Of a stretch of 19,760 nt of DNA, positions 1 to 6,768 are shown piece by piece. Both the position numbers and the translations under genes were made by a program. The stretch covers positions 1-19,760 of the forward strand of contig CALARG010000006.1 of NCBI GenBank assembly GCA_937888635.1, in the 5' to 3' direction. This stretch comes from an uncultured Alphaproteobacteria bacterium. GTDB lineage: Bacteria > Pseudomonadota > Alphaproteobacteria > Rs-D84. Under the pieces are notes generated by a model. It saw only the letters and a program-made list of their open reading frames with translations, was not told where the DNA came from and did not search any database. Positions within the stretch are counted from its first letter, which is position 1; every line of letters starts with the position of its first letter.

Positions 1-30
1 GACATTAATACTAAGCAGGCGCAGAAATTA

Positions 31-56
31 AAAATCCCCCGATTGGGGGATTTTTT
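31..56. terminator. Two-way intrinsic terminator after secB
   Basis: A 7-bp stem, ATCCCCC (34-40) pairing with GGGGGAT (45-51) around a GATT loop, is flanked by an A-run on the left and a T-run on the right. It can therefore act on both strands. On the minus strand it lies about 20 bases beyond the secB stop codon. On the plus strand its T-run is longer and would stop a gene entering from the left of the window. The first 30 bases may hold the tail of such a gene, but no frame there can be assigned. Confidence 0.85.
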
Positions 57-72
57 AATCAATAATTTCTTA

Positions 73-501
73 TTATTGTGCCTGTTTCTGTTCGTACAAT
101 TGGGCAAAGTCAACAGGCTGCATTGTGAATGTTGGGAATCCAGATTCACTGGTCAGGCGTGTGACCAATGCGCGCACTGCTGGGAACAATAATGTTGGAA
201 CATCAATCAATAATGTGCGTTTTTTATCTTCTTCATCAATCGTTTCGCCTTCTAGTTGGACCAGACCAGAATATGTTGATTCAATTAAGAAGATTGATTT
301 TTCGCCGGCTTCTAATTTTGAATGTACCTTGGTAATAACATCAACCATGAATAAATTGTTGTCTGCGCCCTTAATCTGAATATCAATATTGATTTCCAAT
401 TTTGCCTGGCCGTTATCGTTCTTGAAAAACAGTTCAGGTACATTTGGGCTTTCAAAAGAAATGTCTTTTAAAAATTGCGAGATAATATTAAATTTTGCCA
501 T
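73..501 (-). CDS. secB: Protein-export chaperone SecB
   Basis: SecB is a cytosolic tetrameric chaperone that keeps preproteins unfolded and passes them to SecA for export through SecYEG. The 142-residue product has the usual family length. Near the N-terminus it has the ISFESPN segment, and near the C-terminus the family signature LLFPAVRALVTRLTSESGFP followed by PVDFAQLY. The start at 501 is supported by an AAGGAGA ribosome site about 6 bases upstream. The gene stands alone on the minus strand, divergent from mltA, with its own promoter (568-595) and terminator (31-56). Several genes in this window encode exported proteins that could be clients, including the two large cysteine-rich proteins, but that link is inference. 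Confidence 0.96.
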   Translation of the reverse strand: MAKFNIISQFLKDISFESPNVPELFFKNDNGQAKLEINIDIQIKGADNNLFMVDVITKVHSKLEAGEKSIFLIESTYSGLVQLEGETIDEEDKKRTLLIDVPTLLFPAVRALVTRLTSESGFPTFTMQPVDFAQLYEQKQAQ

Positions 502-567
502 GGTTTTTTCTCCTTCGGTGTTTGTTGTTTTGTCTTAATGTCTGGACTTGGGTCCGTGTTTTATGTT

Positions 568-595
568 AATATAGCATTATAAAAAGTTTTTACAA
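568..595 (-). promoter_or_regulatory. Predicted secB promoter
   Basis: Read on the minus strand, TTGTAA (595-590) is followed after 16 bases by TATATT (573-568). The TGC just before it makes an extended -10. Transcription would start near 561, leaving a leader of about 60 bases before the secB start. The same interval must hold the promoter of mltA on the plus strand, for which I see only weak boxes. Confidence 0.55.
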
Positions 596-614
596 GTGGG
601 GGGATTGGTAAAAA

Positions 615-1715
615 ATGCAATTTTTTCAAAAAAATAACTTTTTTCGTTTCTTTTGTGCAATATTTGCAGCATTTTTATTGGCATCGTGCGATGTGTCAAC
701 ACCAACAGTTGTGGGGGATAATTCTGTTATTCCATCTAATTTTAAACGCGTGTCTTATTCAGAATTGCCAGGTTGGCGCGAAGATGATGTGCGATATGCG
801 TTGCAGGCGTTTCGTAATTCGTGCAAGGCGAAAATTCAATATACAGGGCGCTTAATCCCAGATAAAGAACTGTTCGCGGAAAAATGTCGTATGTTGCCAT
901 CGGCGTCTGCTGATATTGCGACGGTGCGTGCGTGGTTTGAATCTAATTTCCAACCGTATCAGATTTATAATGATAATGGTGGTGATCGGGGGACATATAC
1001 AGGGTACTATTCCCCGATAATTCCGGCGTGTCGTACAAAAACCGCACAATGTAATGAACCATTGATGGGTATTCCAACAGATGGACGTGCGTATAAGGGC
1101 GTGCCAAAAAAAGATATTGTTGAAAAGCAAATTGGGCGCGTATTGTATTGGGCGAATATTGTTGATGTACAAAATATTCAAATCCAGGGGTCGGGAAATC
1201 TGCGATTGGAAGATGGGACGGATGTTAAGTTAAACTTTGCCGCCGTTAATAATATGCCGTTTAAGTCAATTGGTGAAGAATTGCGTAATCGTGGTATCAG
1301 ACCCAAAGGTGGTTATTCGTCTGAGGCGGTGTGGCAACACCTGAAGGCAAATCCATCACTGGCAAAGGATGTTATTTATAAAAATCCGCGTTATGTATAT
1401 TTCTATGAATCAACACCGCCAGATGTGATTGGAAAGTTGGGGACGCCGTTGTCAAAAATCCGCAGTGTTGCAATGGACGATGATTTGTATACACTGGGGT
1501 TGCCGGTGTATGTTAATACTAATTTATCAGACGGGCGGCCGTTTCGTCGTCTGATGATTGCCCAGGATACAGGCAGTGCAATTCGTGGATGGATTCGTGC
1601 AGATATATTCTTTGGCAAAGGGGACGAGGCCTATAAATTCGCCCAGGGACAACATGCGCAGGGGCAGATGTTTATCTTGATGCCAAAAGAATATACCTAT
1701 GTCAAACCAAAATAA
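615..1715 (+). CDS. mltA: MltA-type lytic murein transglycosylase, lipoprotein
   Basis: MltA-family enzymes cleave the glycan strands of peptidoglycan to 1,6-anhydro products and are usually anchored to the outer membrane. The 366-residue product starts with a hydrophobic signal that ends in a lipobox, L22-A-S-C25, so it is probably a lipoprotein; its acylation would need the Lnt encoded later in the window. The middle carries the MltA domain (GTYTGYY, then IQGSGNLRLEDG near residues 195-206). The C-terminal 3D domain has AQDTGSAIRG followed by RAD and FFGKG. D318 in that first motif aligns with the catalytic aspartate of E. coli MltA. The gene overlaps the next one by 17 bases. In many alphaproteobacteria secB and mltA lie close together, often with a tim44-like gene that is absent here. 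Confidence 0.93.
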   Translation: MQFFQKNNFFRFFCAIFAAFLLASCDVSTPTVVGDNSVIPSNFKRVSYSELPGWREDDVRYALQAFRNSCKAKIQYTGRLIPDKELFAEKCRMLPSASADIATVRAWFESNFQPYQIYNDNGGDRGTYTGYYSPIIPACRTKTAQCNEPLMGIPTDGRAYKGVPKKDIVEKQIGRVLYWANIVDVQNIQIQGSGNLRLEDGTDVKLNFAAVNNMPFKSIGEELRNRGIRPKGGYSSEAVWQHLKANPSLAKDVIYKNPRYVYFYESTPPDVIGKLGTPLSKIRSVAMDDDLYTLGLPVYVNTNLSDGRPFRRLMIAQDTGSAIRGWIRADIFFGKGDEAYKFAQGQHAQGQMFILMPKEYTYVKPK

Positions 1716-2028
1716 GAATTTTGATGCCAGGTCCAAGCGTCCCCAGACAATTGCGGGGGCGTTGGGTGGTCTGATAAAAATGTTTGGGGTGCGCGCATCG
1801 GATGCGGACCTGGTGCAACGGTGGGGCGAAATTATGGGGCCTGATATCGCGGCGGTGGCATGTTTGGTGGCGATTAAAAAAAATCGTGATAATACATTTA
1901 ATGTTGTAATTCGCCCCGCAGTACCGGCATATGCGTTGCAATTATCATACCGGTCGGATGAAATAATAAAAAAGATAAATAAATATTTTGGGTATAATGC
2001 AGTTAGTAAAATAAGTTTTAGAAAATGA
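1699..2028 (+). CDS. DUF721 / DciA-like protein
   Basis: This 109-residue protein matches the DUF721 pattern: a helical N-terminus, WGEIMGPDIA at about residues 42-51, and a C-terminal segment (VVIRPAVPAYALQL, then IIKKINKYFG) of the kind seen in DciA. DciA proteins load the replicative helicase DnaB in bacteria that lack DnaC or DnaI. Short DUF721 proteins are common in alphaproteobacteria and not all have been tested, so the role here is inferred. The start at 1699 lies inside the end of mltA, and the stop overlaps the ruvC start (ATGA), which suggests translational coupling. The ribosome site is weak. Confidence 0.8.
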   Translation: MSNQNKNFDARSKRPQTIAGALGGLIKMFGVRASDADLVQRWGEIMGPDIAAVACLVAIKKNRDNTFNVVIRPAVPAYALQLSYRSDEIIKKINKYFGYNAVSKISFRK

Positions 2029-2501
2029 CAAAGCGCGTTTTGGGAATTGATCCTGGACTTTTACATACGGGGTGGGCGGTGGTTGATACGGCCGGACAAT
2101 CGCGCAAATATATCGCCAGTGGTGTGATTTTGCCAAATCCAAAATTAGAAATGGCAGAACGTTTGGTGACTATATTCCATGAATTGACCAAGATATGCGA
2201 AACTTTTCAGCCTGATGAATGCAGTATTGAAATAATATTTGTAAATAAAAATCCAAAAACAACCCTATTATTGGGTCAGGCGCGTGCCGCCGCAATTGTC
2301 GCAGTGGCAAATCATAATATTCCAGTTTTTGAGTACGAGCCAAATGTTATAAAAAAAGCCCTGACCGGGGCGGGACATGCAGATAAATCAGCGGTTGATA
2401 AAATGGTCAAGATATTATTGCCGGTCGCGCACCCCAAGACCGCGGACGAGGCCGACGCAATCGCAATTGCGTTGGCGCATACGAACACGATTAGATTTTA
2501 A
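2025..2501 (+). CDS. ruvC: Crossover junction endodeoxyribonuclease RuvC
   Basis: RuvC is a dimeric RNase-H-fold nuclease that cuts Holliday junctions symmetrically in recombination repair, normally together with RuvAB. The 158-residue product has typical length. The four acidic residues expected at the active site are visible: D9 in GIDPG, E69 in SIEIIF, and D141 and D144 in DEADAIAIAL. The segments GQARAAAI and the lysine-bearing TGAGHADKSAV are also family-like. Its ATG overlaps the stop of the DUF721 gene by four bases. ruvA and ruvB are not in this window. It ends two bases from the stop of the converging Stealth gene, with no hairpin terminator between them. Confidence 0.95.
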   Translation: MTKRVLGIDPGLLHTGWAVVDTAGQSRKYIASGVILPNPKLEMAERLVTIFHELTKICETFQPDECSIEIIFVNKNPKTTLLLGQARAAAIVAVANHNIPVFEYEPNVIKKALTGAGHADKSAVDKMVKILLPVAHPKTADEADAIAIALAHTNTIRF

Positions 2502-2503
2502 TT

Positions 2504-3517
2504 CTATTTTTCAAACGACGATTTTTCGGGAAAGCGTTCGTTCATAAATTCTGCATTATTGCGCAGGATTGTTTCATCGTTTGCATCAGAATCATTTATG
2601 CAAAATACCGGTGCATCAAGTAATGCACCGCGTGCGGAGTGTGTGTCTGTGCATACAACGGGAGAATTGCGAATTGTGCCTGCATGTATTGTGTTATATA
2701 TTGTATTTAATATTTTATGACGCGAATGTTTCTTGGCGCGACTGTGGATAAATACGGCGCGTCCCGTCACCAGGTCGTACAGATTAAATAGCCAGCGTTG
2801 TAATTCATTATTTGTGCGGAATTTGTTGCGTATTTGTTTGTCTATTAGGCCAGTTATCATTGGGTGATTGCGACATTCAATCCATGAAGATTTTATATAT
2901 GGGTCAATTCCGTGTGATGGACGGTATTTATAAACATCTTGGCCAAATATTGCATTTATGATTTTGGCAGACAGAATTAATGTCTGGGTGTATTCATTTA
3001 CGCGTGATAACCATTGTCCGATATTCTTAGACATTTTGGAATGATTGCTGTACATAATTCGGGCGCGCCCCATATCATCATAAAAGTAAGACGGCGACAA
3101 TGGGCGGTTAAAAAACATATCGTCATTCATCAACAGAAAGTGTTCAGACAATCCCGGGATATTTGGTATGCACATTTCAATTGCATTTGAATTAAATGTT
3201 GGCAGTGCATCGGCCGGTATAATTTGTTCGTGTGGAATAATTGTGATTTTTGGATGTTTTGTGTTTAGCCACTTTGGCACCTGGTTAAATCCAGTGATGA
3301 TATAGATATGATTTACCCAGGGGGCAAACTTTTCAACACTGCGCAGTGAATATAAAAATTCGCCATTGTCACGCCAACGCGCGGTTGTGGCGGCGTCTGA
3401 ATACACTGGCTTGGCACCGCGTATGATTTCCAGCCATTTGTCTTTTTCGGCACGCCATTTTTTGTCGGTGTCATCAACCCACAGGTATACAATGTCTATT
3501 TTCATATCTTGGTTCAT
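2504..3517 (-). CDS. Stealth-family sugar-phosphate transferase
   Basis: Stealth proteins transfer hexose-1-phosphate from a nucleotide sugar to a growing polysaccharide, building phosphodiester-linked capsule or other surface polymers. All four conserved regions can be seen in this 337-residue protein: CR1 IDIVYLWVDDTD (7-18); CR2 from RWRDNGEFLYSLRSVEKFAP (47-66) on through FLLMNDDMFF (127-136); CR3 around SHGIDPYIKS (201-210); and a CR4-like end with FCINDSD and FPEKSSFEK. No membrane segment is obvious, so it probably works on the cytoplasmic side. The start at 3517 has an AGGGA ribosome site 8 bases upstream; a second methionine at codon 5 has none. Only three bases separate it from the upstream gene, so it is the last of three co-transcribed genes. 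The exact sugar cannot be told from sequence. Confidence 0.9.
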   Translation of the reverse strand: MNQDMKIDIVYLWVDDTDKKWRAEKDKWLEIIRGAKPVYSDAATTARWRDNGEFLYSLRSVEKFAPWVNHIYIITGFNQVPKWLNTKHPKITIIPHEQIIPADALPTFNSNAIEMCIPNIPGLSEHFLLMNDDMFFNRPLSPSYFYDDMGRARIMYSNHSKMSKNIGQWLSRVNEYTQTLILSAKIINAIFGQDVYKYRPSHGIDPYIKSSWIECRNHPMITGLIDKQIRNKFRTNNELQRWLFNLYDLVTGRAVFIHSRAKKHSRHKILNTIYNTIHAGTIRNSPVVCTDTHSARGALLDAPVFCINDSDANDETILRNNAEFMNERFPEKSSFEK

Positions 3518-3520
3518 GTT

Positions 3521-4363
3521 CTATATCCCTGAATTTTGAAAGCGGCCAGGTAATTTTACAATGCGTTTTAGACCCAGCATTCCTGGTTTGTCAATTGCGT
3601 AGATTGGTCTGAATATCGTTTGTAAAATTCGTGCAATTTTTAGCCATATCTCGCCGCGTGGTGTGCGATTGGTTATGTCATTTATTGTCCCGTTGCCACG
3701 ACGACGCAGGTGATTGACCCAGTCGGGGCCACGGTTGGCAGCCTTGGCAATTAGCATGTCCATATCAACTGCGCCAAAGTGCAACAGGTATAAATTTGGA
3801 TCAATGTGAAAGTTATGTCCACGAATGCTGTGGAATCCGCTGCCCCAGTGGACAGGGCGATTTATTACAACAGGTTTTGTGTACCGGGTTGATAACAGGG
3901 CAAAACTGCGCTGGGATAAAAAAGGTTTTGATGTGTCCAGTGCGTCTTCGTATTTCATGTGTTGACCGATGTCCAGTCCCAGGCCAGATAATGTTGTGTT
4001 TATCTTTTTATTTGATAAATATTCAGGCAGTGTTTGATTCAGGGCAGGGTCAACCATTAAAAATTCATCTGAATCACAGCCGATAATGATATCGTATTGC
4101 GCCAGCAATTTTGATGCCAGGTCAGATAGTTTACCAATGCGATATTTGTCGCCCGCACTGCGTGACATGTCGGTGTGGGGTAATTTTGTTATGTGGGCAG
4201 AACCCGCGTTTTCAGGAATGTTTTGGTCGGTGCCGTCCAGGTATATATACAGGTTTTCTGTTCCCAGTAATTTGCCATAGTATTCAATCCAACGCGACAG
4301 GAAAAAGTCGTCGTTGCGGGCCATGGTTATTGCGGCAATCTTTTTTGTGGTCTTGGTTTTCAT
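3521..4363 (-). CDS. Glycosyltransferase family 2-like protein
   Basis: This 280-residue protein resembles the Glyco_tranf_2_4-type glycosyltransferases. Its N-terminus reads AAITMARNDDFFLSRWIEYY, the 'error-free start then host position' pattern of that group, followed by YIYLDGTDQ. A DxD metal-binding motif, CDSDEFL with D97 and D99, should bind the divalent ion and nucleotide sugar. The frame is open further upstream, to 4444, but I prefer the ATG at 4363: it overlaps the preceding stop as ATGA, has GAGGGA just ahead of it, and starts right before the conserved domain. The longer version would add 27 unlike residues. It sits between an RgpF-like and a Stealth gene, so it probably adds a sugar to the same surface glycan. 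The donor sugar is unknown. Confidence 0.8.
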   Translation of the reverse strand: MKTKTTKKIAAITMARNDDFFLSRWIEYYGKLLGTENLYIYLDGTDQNIPENAGSAHITKLPHTDMSRSAGDKYRIGKLSDLASKLLAQYDIIIGCDSDEFLMVDPALNQTLPEYLSNKKINTTLSGLGLDIGQHMKYEDALDTSKPFLSQRSFALLSTRYTKPVVINRPVHWGSGFHSIRGHNFHIDPNLYLLHFGAVDMDMLIAKAANRGPDWVNHLRRRGNGTINDITNRTPRGEIWLKIARILQTIFRPIYAIDKPGMLGLKRIVKLPGRFQNSGI

Positions 4364-5208
4364 ATTCCCTCGTTCAATAGTTTGTGCAGTGCATGATGAA
4401 TGCGCCTGGTCATGACCCTGATTGGGTTTCGGGTCAGCAGCCAATTTATGTGCGCAGCCCCGTGCGTATCGGTGGCAGATTTATAAATCGCATCGCGGGC
4501 AGGGGGTGATATATGATTTAGCACATACAGTATCTGGCGACCCAGTGCGCCGTGGGTGCGGGTAAATGCAACCTTTTTCATAAATGGCATGCCAGATTTA
4601 TATAATTTTTTTATGTGGTTATAAACGCCGCGACCAGCGACGGTATACAGACAACACCATTTGTGGCCGTGATTGCTGATTAATTTAGACAGGCCGTGTT
4701 CATATTTGCGGGTAATTGCCCCCTTGGATTCCAGTTTGGTTATATCATTCATAAATGTATCAAACCAGGTTGTGAAAAATATATTCTTGCGCAAACCGAT
4801 AAACCAAGATTGAATGTGCGGGTGGTGGCGATGTGGATTTTTTACAATTCCAAATGCATCGCATTCGCCTGATTCCATTTGTTTGAAATATGGCCCCATG
4901 TCGTACAGTGGGCCATAGACAGAATCGTTTACCAAATACAGTAAATCATAATCGGAAATATTTAAGTTTTTAGTTGCCCAATTAAAGGCGCGTTTGTATG
5001 AACCAAAGTCATATTCGCCATGACGCACAGCGCACGTGTATACGCAATATTTCTGGGCTTTTTTAAGTTCTGATGATGGGCAGTCTGAATCCATAACCAG
5101 CACGATGTCGCCAAACGCAGACAGGTGTTTTAAGTAATAGACCAGTGCGTCATCAATCAAACCTGATTTATTATAGCCCGCGAATAGAAAAAGTCGTTTG
5201 TTTGACAT
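4360..5208 (-). CDS. RgpF-like rhamnan synthesis protein
   Basis: This 282-residue protein matches the RgpF family (rhamnan/rhamnose-glucose polysaccharide synthesis). The signature segments are HGEYDFGSYK (63-72), YDLLYLVNDSVYGPL (87-101) and HIQSWFIGLRKNIF near 130-145. Family members are thought to be glycosyltransferases that extend or decorate rhamnose-containing glycans. The frame can be extended to a TTG at 5262, inside the J-domain gene, but the ATG at 5208 begins just where similarity starts. It also sits six bases after a clear TATAAT box, which suggests a leaderless message. It is the first gene of the polysaccharide set and overlaps the next one by four bases. The sugar specificity is not evident. 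Confidence 0.83.
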   Translation of the reverse strand: MSNKRLFLFAGYNKSGLIDDALVYYLKHLSAFGDIVLVMDSDCPSSELKKAQKYCVYTCAVRHGEYDFGSYKRAFNWATKNLNISDYDLLYLVNDSVYGPLYDMGPYFKQMESGECDAFGIVKNPHRHHPHIQSWFIGLRKNIFFTTWFDTFMNDITKLESKGAITRKYEHGLSKLISNHGHKWCCLYTVAGRGVYNHIKKLYKSGMPFMKKVAFTRTHGALGRQILYVLNHISPPARDAIYKSATDTHGAAHINWLLTRNPIRVMTRRIHHALHKLLNEGI

Positions 5209-5214
5209 ATCTTG

Positions 5215-5242
5215 ATTATAATATATGTGTATTATTTTGCAA
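5215..5242 (-). promoter_or_regulatory. Predicted promoter of the polysaccharide genes, leaderless
   Basis: On the minus strand TTGCAA (5242-5237) is followed after 16 bases by a perfect TATAAT (5220-5215). Only six bases lie between the -10 box and the rgpF-like ATG, so the transcript should begin at or next to the A of the start codon. No ribosome site precedes that ATG, consistent with a leaderless message. The promoter overlaps the last bases of the J-domain gene, so the three sugar genes can be expressed apart from the upstream lptG-xerD block. Confidence 0.55.
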
Positions 5243-5248
5243 GATTTG

Positions 5249-5752
5249 TTATTTTTTTCCAAAATGCTTTTTTAATATTTCGTATGCAGTGGATATGCGT
5301 GCAAATTCGGTTGCGGCATTTTTCTTGTCTGATGCGGTGTCGGGGTGGTATTTTTTCGCCAGGGCACGATATTTTACACCGACTTCACGCCATGTGGCAG
5401 ATATGCCCAGGTCAAATACTTTCAGCGCAGACACAACATTTGTGGGCAGTTTGCTTTTCGCAGGCATGCGGTCAAATTTACCGCGACCGGTGATAAAATC
5501 GTTTATGAATTTTGCATAATCAGATGCGTCTTTGTTGGCGGCGTCTTTGTCTTTTAATGATTCGCCAAATGTTTGGCGTTCCCAGTCGGCCTCTATTTCG
5601 TCGGGGGTCATGTCGGCATAATAATTCCAATTCTTGTTATATTCTGCGGCGTGTTCCTGGCAGAAAAACCAATAGTCGCGCAAATCGCGTGATTTTGGGG
5701 CACGGCATGTGCCGGCCTTGGTGCAACCTGGTTTGTCACATTTTTTTATCAT
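5249..5752 (-). CDS. J-domain protein with Cys/His N-terminus
   Basis: The 167-residue protein ends in a J domain (about 110-167) with YRALAKKYHPDT; the HPD triad is H136-P137-D138, the part that stimulates the ATPase of DnaK-type chaperones. The N-terminal 35 residues hold C5, C10, C16, C31 and H34 (FFCQEHAAEYN), a possible zinc site. This layout, with an N-terminal Cys/His segment, a charged middle and the J domain last, is seen in short alphaproteobacterial J proteins and differs from DnaJ, which has the J domain first. It lacks the Gly/Phe region and the four-repeat zinc domain of DnaJ. The start at 5752 has an AAAGGT ribosome site. It lies 13 bases after xerD. Its clients are unknown. 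Confidence 0.87.
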   Translation of the reverse strand: MIKKCDKPGCTKAGTCRAPKSRDLRDYWFFCQEHAAEYNKNWNYYADMTPDEIEADWERQTFGESLKDKDAANKDASDYAKFINDFITGRGKFDRMPAKSKLPTNVVSALKVFDLGISATWREVGVKYRALAKKYHPDTASDKKNAATEFARISTAYEILKKHFGKK

Positions 5753-5765
5753 TTATTTTACCTTT

Positions 5766-6617
5766 TTATTTCTTTGCCAATGGGTGATGCGTGGCGACGG
5801 TTTCGCATAACTTTTCAGGCATAACATGTGTGTATATCTGAGTTGTAGAAATATCTTCGTGCCCCAGCATGGTTTGAATTGCGCGCAGGTTTGCGCCACC
5901 TGCCAACAGGTGTGATGCAAATGAATGGCGCAGTACATGTGGGCTGACCCGGTTGGGTTCAATGCCGGACAGTACAGCGCATTTTTTTAATATCTTGAAA
6001 AATCCGTCGCGGGTGATGTGGCCTGATTTGCCGTTTGATGGAAATACGAATTTAGAATCTGTTTCGCCACGCACATCCAACCATTTGTTCAGGGCGTGTA
6101 TCGCCGCATCGTGCATTGGGACCAGACGTTCTTTGGCGCCTTTGCCGTGAATTAATAATTTGTCGCCCAAAACACCAGTCATTGGTAATTCGCACAGTTC
6201 AGATACACGCAGTCCAGACGCATACAGCAATTCAATCATTGCGCGCAGGCGGATTGATGTTTTTATGTCGCCGGCACTGGATATTAATAATTCAATTTCA
6301 TTTATGGTTAAAAACTTTGGCAGGGTGCGATTGTGCTTTGGCAATTCCAGGTTCGTTGTCGGATTGGTCTGTATGATTTTTTCCAACATTAAAAATTTAT
6401 AAAAGCCACGCAGGGCAGATGCCTTGCGCGCGATGGATGATGGCTTGTCAGGCAGGGTGGATAGATAACGCTGAATATCGTCAGATGTTGCCGTCAGCAG
6501 ACCGCCCGGTATTGCACCATCTGCCAGGCGCAGGTCTGATTCATAACTGGCCAGGGTCTTTTGACTGCGACCGCGTTCCGCAGACAGGGCTTCTAAAAAT
6601 ATATCAATGTAATTCAT
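5766..6617 (-). CDS. xerD: Tyrosine recombinase XerD
   Basis: XerC and XerD resolve chromosome dimers at dif during division, directed by FtsK. This 283-residue protein has the normal length and a complete catalytic set: R137 (SGLRVSE), K162 (GKGAKERLVP), H227 and R230 (SPHVLRHSFA), H253 (LGHEDISTTQ) and the nucleophile Y262 (QIYTHV). The N-terminal 90 residues form the usual SAM-like DNA-binding domain. The ending, with a HHPLA motif, looks more like XerD than XerC, but the two are hard to separate by eye. Its ATG overlaps the stop of the upstream 45-residue protein (TAATG) and has no clear ribosome site, so translation is probably coupled. Its placement among housekeeping genes argues against a mobile-element integrase. 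Confidence 0.88.
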   Translation of the reverse strand: MNYIDIFLEALSAERGRSQKTLASYESDLRLADGAIPGGLLTATSDDIQRYLSTLPDKPSSIARKASALRGFYKFLMLEKIIQTNPTTNLELPKHNRTLPKFLTINEIELLISSAGDIKTSIRLRAMIELLYASGLRVSELCELPMTGVLGDKLLIHGKGAKERLVPMHDAAIHALNKWLDVRGETDSKFVFPSNGKSGHITRDGFFKILKKCAVLSGIEPNRVSPHVLRHSFASHLLAGGANLRAIQTMLGHEDISTTQIYTHVMPEKLCETVATHHPLAKK

Positions 6618-6754
6618 TATGGGTACAGCACGATTTCAGTCATGTGAACAGGGGTGGAAAAAGATACAATCATCAATATGATTAATATCACAATCAGTGT
6701 CCACATTAATATCTTAGGAAATTTTGAGTTTTTATTTTTCTTCTTTTTTGGCAT
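6617..6754 (-). CDS. 45-residue single-span membrane protein
   Basis: This short frame fills the gap between the lptG-like gene and xerD. It encodes 45 residues: a very basic start (MPKKKKNKNSKFPK), one hydrophobic span at about 15-32 (ILMWTLIVILIILMIVSF), and a short tail ending in IVLYP. By the positive-inside rule the N-terminus should be cytoplasmic. It starts 14 bases after the lptG-like stop with a GCGGGG site about 8 bases ahead, and its TAA shares a base with the xerD ATG. That packing, the absence of any other use for the interval and the membrane-protein composition support a real gene. I do not recognise a family. A role beside the LPS-transport permease or in coupling xerD translation is only a guess. 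Confidence 0.65.
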   Translation of the reverse strand: MPKKKKNKNSKFPKILMWTLIVILIILMIVSFSTPVHMTEIVLYP

Positions 6755-6768
6755 GTGTGTACCCCGCG

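Noticed and set aside
1..30. Possible tail of a plus-strand gene
   Set aside because: A frame ends in TAA at 29-31, but ten codons are too few to identify or support.
502..614. Promoter of mltA on the plus strand
   Set aside because: TTGGGT (548-553) and TATAGC (570-575) are spaced by 16 bases but both match poorly; TATAAA at 578 lacks a -35 box. I could not choose one.
4364..4444. 27-residue N-terminal extension of the GT2-like protein
   Set aside because: It overlaps the rgpF-like gene, adds no family-like sequence, and the ATG at 4363 has a GAGGGA site and a stop/start overlap.
5209..5262. 18-residue extension of the RgpF-like protein from a TTG
   Set aside because: The codon is TTG without a ribosome site, and the stretch contains the promoter boxes and the end of the J-domain gene.
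5766..6617. XerD-like gene as integrase of a mobile element
   Set aside because: No attachment repeats, tRNA or other mobile genes are near, and the protein resembles the housekeeping XerD.
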